From Heterobilharzia americana (Eukaryota; Platyhelminthes; Trematoda; Strigeidida; Schistosomatidae): DNA of 64,000 nucleotides. Positions 47,621 through 59,600 of the stretch are shown here, in pieces (the stretch's first letter is position 1; each line of letters opens with the position of its first letter). The notes under the pieces were generated by a model that saw nothing but the letters and a program-made list of their open reading frames with translations, ran no database searches and was not told where the DNA came from. Location of the stretch: assembly GCA_944470555.2 (NCBI GenBank), contig OX104127.1, positions 57,258,140 to 57,322,139 on the forward strand, in the 5' to 3' direction. Made by a program: the position numbers and the translations under genes.

Positions 47621-49029
47621 GGAATGACTCTGAGAATCATCCTAACAACTAGTGAAATAATCAATAAAGTTTATTGATTTCTCCTTCAAAGTTAGTTTTA
47701 GGATAAAATTAAGGAACCAAACTGTCCTTATTAGAATGGTTACTAAAGCTAACCTCTCACAAGAATAACTGGCAAAGTTCACCTGGGTAATCACTGAAAT
47801 AACCAATTGGATTTCTTTATTCCAAATGGAATTAGCACCTTTTCTATAAATCCATATATAAACCAATTTGTTTACTTCAACAGTAGTTCCTAGACTGACC
47901 CAAACAGTGAGGCTTGATTAATGTCTACGCCTAAGGGGGAGAATAAAACGTCTACTTAAATATCTGAAATACAATGATGGAAATATAAGTTGATAACAAA
48001 TTCGACCTTGAATATGATTGACAAGGTCATATATGTGTAGACAGAGAACAGGTTAAAACTGTACGTATATTTAGACTGGACAAAAACTTCGCTTTAGATA
48101 TGGGAAGATAATTTTATGAAATAAATTAGGATGAATCAGCGATACTGGGTTTTTGTATATACACCATGGCAGTACATGATAACGGTTATCCTTACGTCTT
48201 CAAATTCAGGGGAATGAATGACTCAAAACCAATAGAGAAAGACCTATTCTATTATTGTCTGTACTAAACTAGTCATCGGCTGACTGACTAACTAAATTAA
48301 AAATATATCATATAGAAAAAGGAAAAAAGGAAACAAGTGGTCTCATCAGGAACCCATATAGCTATCAACAAAACACTGTGTAAAACACATCAAACATATA
48401 CAGAATAAGAAGAAAGAGAGTAGAGAAAAGTAGACAATAATAGTAATGAACATATGACTCATCTCTACTGTTTGTATAGATGTACCCAACTAAGGTTTAA
48501 GACAAAGCTAACCAATTGAGATATCTGTAAAATGGCTCACTTCAATGTATATTCGCCCACGTTCTTTTCCGATGTGTAGAACAATGGAAAGATTGAAGAG
48601 AAAAACGTCAGACTTAAACATGTGCACTATTTTTATCACAAAGACAAAGCAAAAGAGAGTAAAATATATATACTAAAAATAAACGATTACTAAGCTTAAT
48701 ATAACATCAGAGCACAAGGTCAAAAAAATACGAAGTAACTATGGTTACTGTCTGATAAGTTTACAGTATGCTTTTAAAATTTCTACAAGGTTAAGGTATA
48801 TTTGAACTATGACATCCAGATAGTGATTACATGTTGAACGTCGAATTTCAATGTTTGACTGTTAATTGTAGTCCAGATAACCTTCACGTATTTCAACCTC
48901 CTGCTTTGAATAAGTACTACCGTAGAAGTTGTGAATGTACTTCTAATAACTCAGAAGTTTTGAATACAAATCGAATTGTACCATTCAAAAAACTGAGTTT
49001 ATTTGAAGCCTTAATTGAAGTAAACAGTA
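47621..49029. other. Intron of gene M, unassigned
   Basis: A/T-rich. The plus-strand frame at 48831-49082 (LNVEFQCLTVNC, PPALNKYYRRSCECTSNN) has a slightly coding-like look but no convincing splice sites, so I leave it unassigned. Confidence 0.35.
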
Positions 49030-50045
49030 TCACCATCAACATCATCAGGTATATTAACATAGGACCAGGCATTACTGCGTAACAGTCCGAGTTGCCGCCA
49101 AACCTCATGTCACTACATCAAGTAAAAATGCAGTGAAGTGGAAGATGAAGGTAAGAAAACTCAGTCAAAACATATATGAAGTACGAAAAGAGAGAAAGAA
49201 AGAATGAGAAAGTGATGAGAATCGGCATGTATTATGATGAGGATAATGTGTGTGGGGATACATCTGCGCTACTGACATTAGTTCTGAGCCATATGATCAC
49301 CTAGAGCCTCCAACCACTGGTTCCTCTTGTCCCACCCACAGGCCCCAACCACTTAGTCTGCATCGCCCCACATGGCTCAAACCAACAGTCGGAGACTTCA
49401 TGCATTGGTGCCATGTTTTAGTCTGGCCACCTCGAGCCTTTTTCCAGCCTGCACCTACTTCCACCAACATTGTGTGACGAGGCAATCGGTGACTAGGCAT
49501 ACATAGTACGTGTCCCAACCAGCCATCTCAGTCGATGAAGGTTCATAACCTCGTCAACTGATTTACCTCTACTCCCTAAAACTCTATACCTGACTTCTGC
49601 ATTACTCCATGTAGTGTGGTGACACCATGGAATACGGTCTATACTATGAAGGCAACGGTGGTCAAACACTTGTAGCCTTCTCATGTCTTCCACCCTCAAT
49701 GGCCGTGTTTCACAGCCATACAGTACAGTACACACCATATTTAATAGACAATCGGATATCACAGCAGCGCCATAGGTGGTGTAAATTGGCAAGAGCCAAT
49801 CGAGTCTTTTGTATCCGTGTAGAGATTTCATCGGCAACTGACCCACCGGAGCTGATCCTACTTCTCAGGTAAGTGAAGTAGTCAACACGCTCAACCACTT
49901 CACTCTCTATTGTTAGCCGTGGTACAGCTGAAGACCAATCCTGGAGCAACAATTTACATTTAGTTGGTGACAACCGCATCTCAAACATTCTCAACTTGAC
50001 ACTTAAAGTGTTTAGAAGACTCTGTATCTTGTCAGCGTCTTCACT
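49030..50045 (-). mobile_element. CR1-like element, RT C-terminal part and 3' UTR
   Basis: From 50045 downward: RMFEMRLSPTKCKLLLQDWS, VDYFTYLRSRISSGGSVADE, ISTRIQKTRLALANLHHLWR, CETRPLRVEDMRRLQVFDHR, SIDRIPWCHHTTWSNAEVRY and LHRLRWLVGT, then in another frame GHVLCMPSHRLPRHTMLVE and GAGWKKARGGQTKTWHQCMK. The 3' UTR ends with CATCATCAGGTATATTAACA on the plus strand. It is the least-decayed copy of this domain in the window, with only a few frame breaks. It ends 49 bp from the gene M exon at 50094. Confidence 0.8.
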
Positions 50046-50093
50046 TAAGAGGACTATACTGTATACTGAATGTTAAGTAGTACAAAAACTTAC

Positions 50094-50437
50094 CATCAAC
50101 ATTGATTGTCGATAGTTCTGGTGTCCTGTTGAAAAAATTTGTTGAATTAGCAATTATAGACGAATGTAAATTTGTATTTTGAAGTTGATTTGTTGAACAA
50201 TGACATGTATGTTGTAAAGATGGAGTAAAATAATCGCCTTTTTTGATAATTTTATTCTTTTGCCTTGGATAATATGAACAATAATGAGTAGTAGTGGGTT
50301 TTGTTAGACTATTCACATAATGAGTATCTGATAATCTTGAACTCTCTGAAGAATTCAATGATCTGGGATTAATTATACTTGATTTCGGTAAAATAGGATC
50401 ATTGTTGATTGAATTATCATGATTCAGAGTGTTGTTA
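50094..50437 (-). CDS. Gene M, internal exon
   Basis: The acceptor is TTCTTCACTTTCTTGATAG, with a good pyrimidine tract; the donor is GTAAGT at 50088-50093. It enters in phase 2 and leaves in phase 1, matching the exons at 55309 and 42486. The 114 whole codons include NNTLNHDNSINNDPILPKSS, THYCSYYPRQKNKIIKKGDY, FTPSLQHTCHCSTNQLQNTN and FFNRTPELSTINVD. It is Asn/Ser/Thr-rich and likely disordered, with one short basic patch (RQKNKIIKK) and a CHC pair. No domain is recognised. It is flanked closely by a CR1-like 3' remnant downstream and a foldback element 250 bp upstream. Confidence 0.75.
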
Positions 50438-50684
50438 CTATCAAGAAAGTGAAGAAAATGATGACACCATCAAGTAGAATTAGAACTCAGTTATTATGCA
50501 AAAAGATAACTTGAATAATGCTAATAACAAAGATATTTATAGAATAAGATGAATTGATTTCATTTCATGGCCTTTCATCAGCTGCAAACATTCTACAGTT
50601 GTAACGAAGCATTACTAGTAATAATGATACAACATACTTTAAATATGTAGGAATGAAAGAATATTCGAAATCCAGGATTAACAA

Positions 50685-51993
50685 CCAGGTGAGTGAGTGA
50701 GTGAGTGAGTTGCAGGGTGAGTAAGTGAGTCGAAGACATACAAGATTACCAATTAGAGACCACAGTCGAAATCAATAACAATTTATAGCTGATGAGATGG
50801 AGGAGTTTGGAGGTGTGGGAATCAAGTGTGAGGAATGGATGGCGTACAACAAACAGACATGAGTGTAGAAGGAGAGGTTGTTAAAGAGCCAATGGGTTGC
50901 GTAATCACATAGAAAGCTGGAAAATCGTTAAGTGATTAATAGTCAGTAAGTAATTAATGAAGAGATGATGAAGTCAAAAGAAAAGGGTAGACTATACACC
51001 TAAATATGCAGAAAACCATACACATTTACCAAGGTAAAGAAAGGTTAATTACAGTCTCTTTCTGGGTACATAAGTCAGGTTGAAAATTTTTGATAGTGAC
51101 AGCTTCCGAAAACCTTGTTGATTATCCTGAAGGACTGAGAAACATATATTTGATGTCCTGTCTCTATCAGATGCCTGGCGATTGCACTTTTAAAGACCTT
51201 TCTACCATTAAAACACATATTTCTTGGTGTATGCTCATAAAATCGAGTAGACTCTCTGCTTTTGGTCCGTTCTATGTATTTGCTGCCACAAGCAAAAGTG
51301 AATTGATATACGCAATTGGAGGCGATGTGAGATGGGTATTTGTCTAGTTTCGACTGTGTTATTTAACATAATGTATTGTAAACTGAGATCAGTCTGACAG
51401 CAGGGAAGCTCTTTCGCGGTTCAGCTTTTATTCTTCTGTTTACTATTTAGGGTGTCTCATCACCTTTGAATACTTGGCGAAGGAAACAGGCTTCTTATCA
51501 ACAGTTGGGTGTTTTGATCTCTCAATATATTCTTTTGAATTCTTCATGCTGAATTTCATCAGAGCCTTTTCAATGATATTGAATTCCTTTTCTTATTTAT
51601 CTTCTGAGCAAAATATTCTAATTCTAGTGAACAGCGTCCTGATTAAACCACGCTTAAAGCTGACAGAACAGAAACTACTGTAGTGAAGGTACTGACCAAT
51701 CCACGTGTCTTTCATGTGGATAGTTTTCTCAACTGTAACTCGTCTTATACTCATAATCTTTTACTTTGCTTTTCATGTAATTGTGCAACCCATTGGCTCT
51801 TTAACAACCTCTCCTTCTACACTCATGTCTGTTTGTTGTACGCCATCCATTCATCACACCTGATTCCCGCACCTCCAAATTCTTCCATCTCATCAGCTAT
51901 ATATAAATTGTTATTGATGTCGACTGTGGTTTTTAATTGGTAATCTTGTGTGTCTTCGACTCACTCACTCATTCACCCACTCACTCACTCTGG
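50685..51993. mobile_element. Unclassified foldback element with ~210 bp terminal inverted repeats
   Basis: The left end 50685-50900 and right end 51784-51993 are inverted copies of each other, about 90% identical or better by eye, with a few small indels. Both start with CCAG(A)GTGAGTGAG runs, then GTCGAAGACA(T/C)ACAAGATTA, and later ACAACAAACAGACATGAGTG and AGAGCCAATGGGTTGC. The interior of about 880 bp has a frame at 51090-51347 without transposase motifs. No clear target-site duplication was found. It could be a long-TIR MITE, a foldback element, or an inverted duplication of another repeat. It lies in a gene M intron. Confidence 0.65.
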
Positions 51994-52389
51994 AGGCTTA
52001 ACTGTCGAGCTGTTCAAGTTACAATTGTCTCTATGTAACACTGAATTATGTAGGCAAATTGGTCATCAGAAGGTAACCAACCATCCATGAAGTTGTTTTA
52101 AGTCCAAGAAAGCTATTGTACATATGTAGAAATATTGGTATTTTCGTGTTTTCCTATTCAACAAGAAGAACAGTAGTAGCAGAATTAGTATGGATCAGTT
52201 TTTTATGTAGATTCTCTTCAGCTGTTTACAATAAGTAAGTGTTAAGTAAGCGTAACAAAAGGTTCACAGGTTTTCAGTATGCTTTATTCACTTTATGTTT
52301 GGTAATTAAACCCTTGGAGATACTTCAGAATCAAATTCTCCGGGATTTATTCGGTAATGTGAACAAGAACCCTTCTCTCTGTCCTTTCG
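51994..52389. other. Intron of gene M, unassigned
   Basis: No supported feature is visible between the foldback element and the CR1-like RT remnant. Confidence 0.35.
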
Positions 52390-54720
52390 ATGTATACGCT
52401 TTGGCATATATATTTCATGAAAGGTGAAAATATGATTGATGCCCTCTTGACCAAGTCTAAAACGTGCCTGATTTTCTAGAGTTTGTTATTCTAGACCTTT
52501 ACTTAGGCGTCGGATAACTATGAACCCTTGAATTTTCGACACAATATTAGTTAAGCTAATTACCCTATAGTTGTCAAAGGAAAATTTCTGTTCTTTTTTA
52601 TGAACTGGAATGATAAGCGAAATAGGTCAGTTTGATAGGATAACTTCTGATTCTCATACATTACTTAGTACCACCTTTACTCTAATCAACAGCTTTCTAC
52701 CTTCAACCTTGAAAACTTCAGATGGAATACTGTCATATCCTTCTAATTTGCATTTTTTCAGATTTGATGCAACTTTCCAAACCTGAAGAAAAGTCTGAAC
52801 TACCAACATGTACGTCACATTCAATTTTAGCCTGGATGTTGGGCAACTGAATCGTTGCAAAGGGTCAGTTGAACTGTACTTCAGAGTGTTTTGCTCAACA
52901 TTCTAGTTACCTTTCTTGGGAGGTCTTCAGCGTTTCACCTTTTTCATTGGTAATTTAACTGATCATCGTCTTTTCTTGCCGGTATCCTTAGTAAGCGTAA
53001 ATAGATGCTGAGCGTTACTTACTACTGATGTCTTCTTCATCTCCCTGGCGTTCACCACTTTTGGTGAACTTATGTTTGAGTTACTTTCGTTCTTCAAAGT
53101 GGTCAGAGCCAGGTGGAACCGTTCTTCTCGTATCAGTCAATTTGGATGACGTCGCGGAAATCTAATGACGTTTGTTCCACTTTAGGTGTAAGTTGCCAAC
53201 TGTCTTTACGGCTTTTTCTACATCAGACGTAGTATCACATCAGGTCTCCTGAGGATGAACATTGCTGTTACGGTTAGATAATCTCCTAGCTAACTCCTCT
53301 CTAGATGCATACTCTGCGTACTCATCTACTAATCGAGCGCTAATAAGCCCCACTACCTCCTGTTTCCAGCAGCCAGTAAGTCGAAGACAAACACGAGTCT
53401 GTACTAGCGCGTGGTCAGAGTCAAAACTGGTACTCTAGAAACAACGACTACCCTCCATCGATCCTGTCCGACAGTGTGACGCGTATGTGTCCATCGTTGA
53501 TTTGATATCGGCGGACGCCATGTGAGATAATCTCTCTCCTTATGACTAAAGTTAGTGCTGGCCAGAAATAAACGATAGTTAGTGCAAAGTTCCAACAGAC
53601 GATTACTGTTGTCGCTTCATTGACATAGGATTCTTCCGGGATGCCTTTTCGATTGGCTCAACCTCCCTTTTTGAGCGTTAAAGTCACCTGCCATTATGAC
53701 TATATCTAAAAGTTTTGTTTTCTGTAGCAAAGTTGACGGTTTCTCATAGAATTCATAACTTGCATCATCCGAACTGCAGTTGGTTGGTGCGTTGGCGCAG
53801 GTAACGAATAGGCCTCACGTAGTCTCACAATCCTTGATAGTCCTTAAAGATCCATTCAGTCGAATACCACATAGTCGGCAGTTTACTAGAATCCAGCCGA
53901 GAAGCCTACTTTCTTCCCTACAACTCAAAGCTATGCCTATACTAGTGGGCTCATGGGAGCTAGCCACTGGGTCTCTGGATACTGGTAAGGTGAATTTTGA
54001 AGATTCACTGCAATAGCCATGTGAGGTTGAATCAGTAACCACACTCGTGTCCTGTATACATCTCATAGAGACAACGCATATGCATGGCTATATATTTTGG
54101 AGTTTCGTCAAGCGATGCTTGCTGTCCGATTTGGCATAGAGTTTGGATGTTGAAAGCTCCCACATGAAATCGACAGCAGGATCTTAAGAGACAAGGGACG
54201 AGGTATCAATGGCTTTGATCGTTAGCAATGGTTGTAGATTGAGAGGTTCGGTAATTCGTAAGAGATTCAACGGTAGTGTCAGAAGGAAAAGGCGAAGGAG
54301 GAGATAGAACTGAAAACGATAGGCTGTGTTTGATTATGTCTCGCTTAATAATGGAAGCGTGCGGGCATTTGACAGTTGCTTGCTGCCACACCGTGAAAAG
54401 CTATTTCTTCGTAAGGTACCTGGGAGAAAAAATTTGCGTGACTGCAGAGCCCTTTCGATATCTGTTTGGGGCCTGTCACACACGGTGTCTTACGGGGTGG
54501 TGTTTTGAGATTTGGTTGTTGTAACGCCGGATAGGGAGAACCCATATCGCAGACTCCGGAAGTCCGCAGGGCACCAGGAGTGTGCTATTTTTGTGGCTGA
54601 CTTCTTCTAACCCTCCTTTTAAAGGGGATGCATCATCAGCATTGCGAGTGCTCGTCATCCGAGGAAAAAATTCTACTACTGTCAAACTCCATCGAGCCAG
54701 AGGTATGACTTCGCTCTAAG
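52390..54720 (-). mobile_element. CR1-like element, 5' part: leader, endonuclease and start of RT
   Basis: In minus-strand order: a leader ORF with GSPYPALQQPNLKTPPRKTP near 54500; the endonuclease with TLPVSRDPVASSHEPTSIGI and LLGWILVNCRLCGIRLNGSL (53815-54000), then LCTNYRLFLASTNFSHKERD, LTWRPPISNQRWTHT and the SRVP..TLTTR end (53404-53595); then the RT entry VASNLKKCKLEGYDSIPSEV (near 52760), DNYRVISLTNIVSKI (near 52540) and INHIFTFHEIYAKAY (near 52410). It stops before the catalytic RT motifs. It is the only CR1-like copy here with an endonuclease, and it is frameshifted. Confidence 0.75.
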
Positions 54721-54779
54721 ACCTATATCATAGTGTTTTAATTTACATTACAACGGTAACTGCTTTTCGTAAATTACTG

Positions 54780-54970
54780 TTTGAACAGTATTGAAGTCAG
54801 GTGAAGGGTACCAGACAAGACAAGGAAGTCGACTGATGAGGTTATGAAGCTTTATCAACTGAGATAACTTAGATATGTACTGCGCATGTAAGCCACCGTC
54901 TGCTTCGACGTACCGTGCTAATGGAAGTTGTATGAGGGTGGAAGAGTGTCCAGGGTGGCCAGACTTGAAA
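54780..54970 (+). mobile_element. Decayed CR1-like RT C-terminal fragment
   Basis: GAAGTCAGGTGAAGGGTACC, then GATGAGGTTATGAAGCTTTA (a DEV(V)xLHxLR block), and GTCCAGGGTGGCCAGAC (RGGQT block) parallel the fragment at 4640-4800 almost step by step. It is head-to-head with the minus-strand element ending at 54720. Confidence 0.5.
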
Positions 54971-55308
54971 GTCTCTTGCAGGAAAGCCTACTTAACTTTA
55001 ATCTGCAAGGTCGTGGAGACTTCAGTAAGATGTCTGTCATAAGCATCTACCAATGGAAGCAGGGTCACTCAACGAACGGGGATGTGTTGAAGCCTGATAG
55101 TTGTCTTGGGACGTTCATAGACCTGAAGATCTACCTGAAACTTGAAGTTGAGCAGAAAATTGGAGTAAAACCTCACATCTTTATTCTTATGACTGCCCTT
55201 CATCAAGTTTTCTCAACTAATGTTGTTGTTGTTGTTCAAGCTCAATATTTTTAAATAAATGGTTGAAAATGATATTATCGAATCCAATAGATCCATACAT
55301 ACACTTAC

Positions 55309-55702
55309 CTTACTATTCTCAACAGTTCATCTAATTGATCACTACTCAGTAGAATGACTTGATTATGATTATCATGTCTAGTTGAAATGACATCTAATGT
55401 AGATGAATTGATGATTGATCTGTTCAGATCATGTTGATGTATCTTTGATGGATCATCAGTACTAGAAGTTTGTATTGATTTTTTGTCGATAAAATTCACA
55501 CTTTCATGATTATTCTCAGACATGGAATGTATTTTATTCACTGTAGTTGTCTCTTTCTCAGAAATCTGTTTAGAAATATTCGTTAAAGAGGTGGCTAACA
55601 TAGCTAATTGTTCTAGATTAGTACAGTCTAAATTATGATCATTATCCGGTTGAGTAAATGAATTTTCATCGTTAGTTGAATTCTGATAATTGTTGTTTAC
55701 AG
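55309..55702 (-). CDS. Gene M, internal exon
   Basis: The acceptor is TTATTTACTTCTCTAG; the donor is GTAAGT at 55303-55308. It enters in phase 1 (G|CT) and leaves in phase 2 (AG|T), matching both neighbours. Its 130 whole codons begin VNNNYQNSTNDENSFTQPDN. A probable helix follows (LEQLAMLATSLTNISKQISE), then KIHSMSENNHESVNFIDKKS and finally VILLSSDQLDELLRIV. It is Asn/Ser/Asp-rich. The middle and end helices might form coiled coils with the helical part of the terminal exon, which is inference. No family is recognised. Confidence 0.75.
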
Positions 55703-55804
55703 CTAGAGAAGTAAATAACAAGGACAAAATACTCTAAGAAAAGTAGTCATTGATGTAATAAAATGTTTTATCAAGTAAATACTTTTTCATCTTACTCTAA
55801 TCTA

Positions 55805-56090
55805 CAACGTAATCAACATAGGACCAGGACGGTTCACACTGCCAGTTCTCAAATCATTCATTATATACTAGGCAACAAACAAATTAGGTTAAAAATACAA
55901 AAGGAAAGAGAAATCTGTCCTAGGTACACAAAAGCAGTAAGAGAGAAGGAGGAAGATTGAGAAAATGGTGAATTCAATAAAGCGGTTTAAAGTGAAGATA
56001 AAGTGTGGATACTTCTCCGTCAATGACATCGATTCCCGAGTTAATTCTTAGGGTACCCCAGCAACTAATGAGACAGTCAATTACATTCCC
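55805..56090 (-). mobile_element. CR1-like 3' UTR remnant
   Basis: AACATAGGACCAGGACGG and the following A-rich block with AGAGAGAAGGAGGAAGATTG match the 3' end of the CR1-like copies at 3.7 and 49.0 kb. It begins about 100 bp upstream of the gene M acceptor at 55703 and abuts the RTE copy at 56095. Confidence 0.5.
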
Positions 56091-56094
56091 TTAT

Positions 56095-57830
56095 TTTATG
56101 GAAATTTAATTACGAAAGAAGAGAAACAGAGGAAACGATGGGCCGACCACTTCAAGAAGCTCTTGAATCGACCACCACTACCACCTGCACTTCGTCCAGA
56201 AATACCACCTGCAGCCGCTGAACTACAAGTGAACATAAATCCTCCAACAAAAGTGGAAGTCCTGAAAGCCATAAAGCTACTGAAATGCGGGAAAGCAGCA
56301 GGACCAGATGGAATACCGCCAGAAGCACTGAGAACAGACGCAGAGACAGCAGCAGAGATGCTCACACCACTATTGCAGAAGGTGTGGAAGGAAGAGAAGG
56401 TACCTGACGATTGGAAGAAGGATTACCTCGTCAAACTGCCTAAGAAGGGAGACCTCAGTGTTTGCAAGAACTGGCGAGGAATCACTCTTCTATCCACCCC
56501 AAGCAAAATATTAAGCCGCATCATCCTAGAGAGGCTAAAGGATGCACTGGATTTAAAATTACGACCAGAACAGGCAGGCTTCAGGAAGTACAAATCATGT
56601 GCGGACCAAATTGCAACGCTTCGCATCATCATAGAACAGAGTATAGAATGGCAGTCAACTCTACACCTCAACTTCATCGACTTTGAGAAGGCCTTTGACA
56701 CCGTCGACCGAGAAGTAATTTGGAAACTGCTTCATTACTACGGAGTACCGCCAACCCTTCTCCGCCTCATTCAACAACTATATGAAGACACCACATGCCA
56801 AGTAATTCACAATGGGAAGCTCAACTCAGTGATGCTTTTGAAGTGAAGACAGGAGTGAAACAAGGTTGCCTACTATCCCCCATGGTATTCCTTATTGTGG
56901 TGGACTGGATCATGCAGCAAACAGTGGGGAGCTGTGAGAAGAGGGGGATACGCTGGCTGGACTGCGGAAAAGAACCTAGAAGACTTGGATTTCGCCGATG
57001 ACCTGTGCCTGATGTCACACAAACTTGAAGATCTACAGGCGAAAACTAACAAGTTGACAGAAGAGGCAAGACAGCGAAGACGGGACCTCAAGTGAATATA
57101 GAGAAGACAGAGGTGATGAAGATACCGCGCCACCACCACCACCAACAACAACAAACTCCAATCACCATGAACGGGAGAAACTTAAAGGAAGTAACCTCCT
57201 TCACCTACACCTATCTAAGAAGCACTGTTTCAACTACAGGCAACACAGGCACAGACGAGGATGTCAAAGCCAGAATCGAAAAAGCAAGACAGGCCTTCAT
57301 TAGCCTGAAACCAGTGTGGAGATCTTCTGCACTCAGCATGTGGAACAAGATCCGGATTTTCAACACTAAGTCAGTCAAGTCAGTGCTTCTGTATGATGGT
57401 TGAGAGACTTGGCGCGTCACGAAAGGGATTTCCAATAAACTACAGACATTCATCAACAACTGCTTACGCTGGCTCGCTACTGAAGATCAGATGGATTGCC
57501 AGAAAGAATAAGCAACAAGGAGCTCTGGGAACGAACCAACCAAGAACCTATCGCTCAACAAATATGTAGGAGGAAGTGGAGATGGATTGGACATACACTG
57601 AGAAGGCCGACTGGGGACATCAAGCGTCAGGCCCTCGGGTGGAATCCCCATGGGAAGCGACGAGTTGGACGTCCAAGGGTGACATGGAGAAGGTCGTGCG
57701 AGGAGGAAATGATAGCTTGTGGGCTGTCGTGGAACCAGGTTCAAAAGATCTCAGAGAGCAGAGGTCACTGGAGGCGTGCTACTGAAGCCCTATGTTCCAC
57801 TAGGAACCCAAGGGACTAATAAATATATAT
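56095..57830 (+). mobile_element. RTE element, 5'-truncated, best-preserved RT domain
   Basis: It begins in frame just upstream of the RT (LITKEEKQRKRWADHFKKLL) and keeps a 227-codon open frame, 56163-56846. Landmarks: GPDGIPPEAL near 56301, KNWRGITLLSTPSKILSRII near 56466, EQAGFRKYKSCADQIATL near 56568, and motif A FIDFEKAFD at 56673-56699 with the catalytic Asp present. A frameshift near 56820 precedes QGCLLSP (56861-56881), and a second precedes LDFADDLCLMS (FADD at 56991-57002). All three catalytic motifs are chemically intact but lie in different frames. The tail ends ACTAGGAACCCAAGGGAC then TAATAAATAT. It is antisense to gene M. Confidence 0.9.
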
Positions 57831-57849
57831 AATAATAATTTTATGGAAA

Positions 57850-58330
57850 AGTACTTAACCAGGCGAAATATAGAAGCCTGACTGATCTATTCGGCAGTTG
57901 CTAGGATGGCCTTTAAAGTCGCCCTTGACTGCTTCCCTTATCTCATAGTCTCCAACCGACTATTCTGCATCTCCCTATAAGGCTCAAACTAACAGTTAAG
58001 GACTACATACAATAATGCTATGTCTTAGCCTGGTCACCCCCAACATGAAACTACTTCAGCTAACATTGCATGACCAGGCAGATGGTGATTAAGGATGTGT
58101 GACACATGTCCTAGCCATCTCAGTCGATTAACGTTCAGAATCTTATCAACTGAATCTTCTCTTCTCCCTAAATCTCTAGACCTGACGTCTACTTTACTGA
58201 AGTGTTGACATAAGGACACATGGTCTACGCTACAATAGCAATGGCAATCGAACTCCTGAAGTCTTCTTATGTCATCTACCTTTAATGGTCATTTTCACAG
58301 CTATACAGTAGAACAGAGAAAACTATAGTG
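57850..58330 (-). mobile_element. CR1-like element, 3' part
   Basis: Minus-strand blocks LRWLGHVSHILNHHLPGHAM (58080-58140), DKILNVN just before it, and a CEN(D)HxxRV-like block near 58280. It is head-to-head with the plus-strand copy at 58700, and both cover the same RT C-terminal domain. Confidence 0.6.
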
Positions 58331-58699
58331 CACCAAAGTGTACAGCCGAACAGCCTAGTCAAGAAAAATGATAAACATTTAGGAAAAATTGAACTTAGAA
58401 CAGTGAGTGATCTGTTCACAAGACACATTCACAAATCTTCAATCACGCCTAACTTCTGGCCACATATGACATATGATCATGATTAACTGTTTTTACTTTT
58501 CAGACAGATTACACGCATATAAAGTTCATTACTATCAGTTTATGACATGATGGTTAATCAGTCGATTAAGTTTTACCATAGACTCCCTTGTAGAAGTCTA
58601 CCTTTCGTCATCATATATAAATCCTTGATAGATTTAGAATACGTAGTTGACGTAGTCCTTTTCGATGAATACCCTGATAAGACATAGAGTCTTATGGAC

Positions 58700-59600
58700 A
58701 CCTAGAATGGCGATTTTAGAATGCTAGGGATGCGTTCCTCGCCACCGAAATGCAAAGTGTTGTTCCAGGACTGGTCTTCAACAATGCCCCGGCAAACAAT
58801 AAGGATTGAAGTGGTTGATTGTGTTGAACACTTCGCATATCTGGGAAGTCGGATCAGCCCTGGTGGCTCCGCTGGGTTACAAAAGGCTTGTCTGGTTTTT
58901 GACGACTTACACCATGTGTGGCATCACCGTAATATCCTAATGTCTACTTGGGTTGAGTGTACTGTACTGTAGTCCGGTCTGTTCTACTACATGGCTGTAA
59001 AACATCGCCATTAAAGGTAGAAGTAATGAGAAGGATTCAGTTGTACAACCACCTTTGCTTTCATAACATAAACCGTGTATCGAGGAGTATTCAGGTGATT
59101 AATGCTACATAAGTCAGTTGAAGAGTTACTTGATGGGGTTGTTGATGTTCATCGACGGAAATGGCTGGAACATGTGTTATGTATGCCTAACCCTCGTATG
59201 CCTTGTTACACAATGTTGGCCAAAGTAGGTTCAGGCTAGAAAAGGGTTCGAGGTGGACAGACTAAAACATGGCATCAATGCTTGAAGGCCTTGACGTTTG
59301 GTTTCAGCCATGTGGGGCGATGCAGACTAGGTGGTTGGGGTCCGTGGGACAAGAGGAACCAATAGCTGGAGACTCTAGGTGATATGGCTCAGAACCGATG
59401 TCAGTGGCGAAGTGTATAGATACATTATCCTCATCTTAGTAGCCATATTCAATCTGTTTTCGATCAGTTATTCTTTTCTCCTTTATCTCTCATTTTACTG
59501 CCTTTTTACTTGATGCGGTGATATGACGTGTGACAACTTGGACCATTGTGCAGTAATGCTTGACCTTATATTGGTATTGATGACGGTGATAATAGTAACT
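58700..59600 (+). mobile_element. CR1-like element, RT C-terminal part and 3' end
   Basis: Plus-strand: LGMRSSPPKCKVLFQDWSST and VEHFAYLGSRISPGGSAG, then frameshifted FDDLHHVWHHRNILMST, WLEHVLCMPNPRMPCYTML-like, RCRLGGWGPWDKRNQ-like and DMAQNRCQW-like blocks. The 3' UTR is TTACTTGATGCGGTGATATG through to TTGATGACGGTGATAATAG. There is a deletion after SPGGS relative to the 49.9 kb copy. Confidence 0.75.

Noticed and set aside
48831..49082. Plus-strand ORF with coding-like composition
   Set aside because: No good donor or acceptor, runs into a CR1-like 3' end, and is antisense to gene M. Too weak to annotate.
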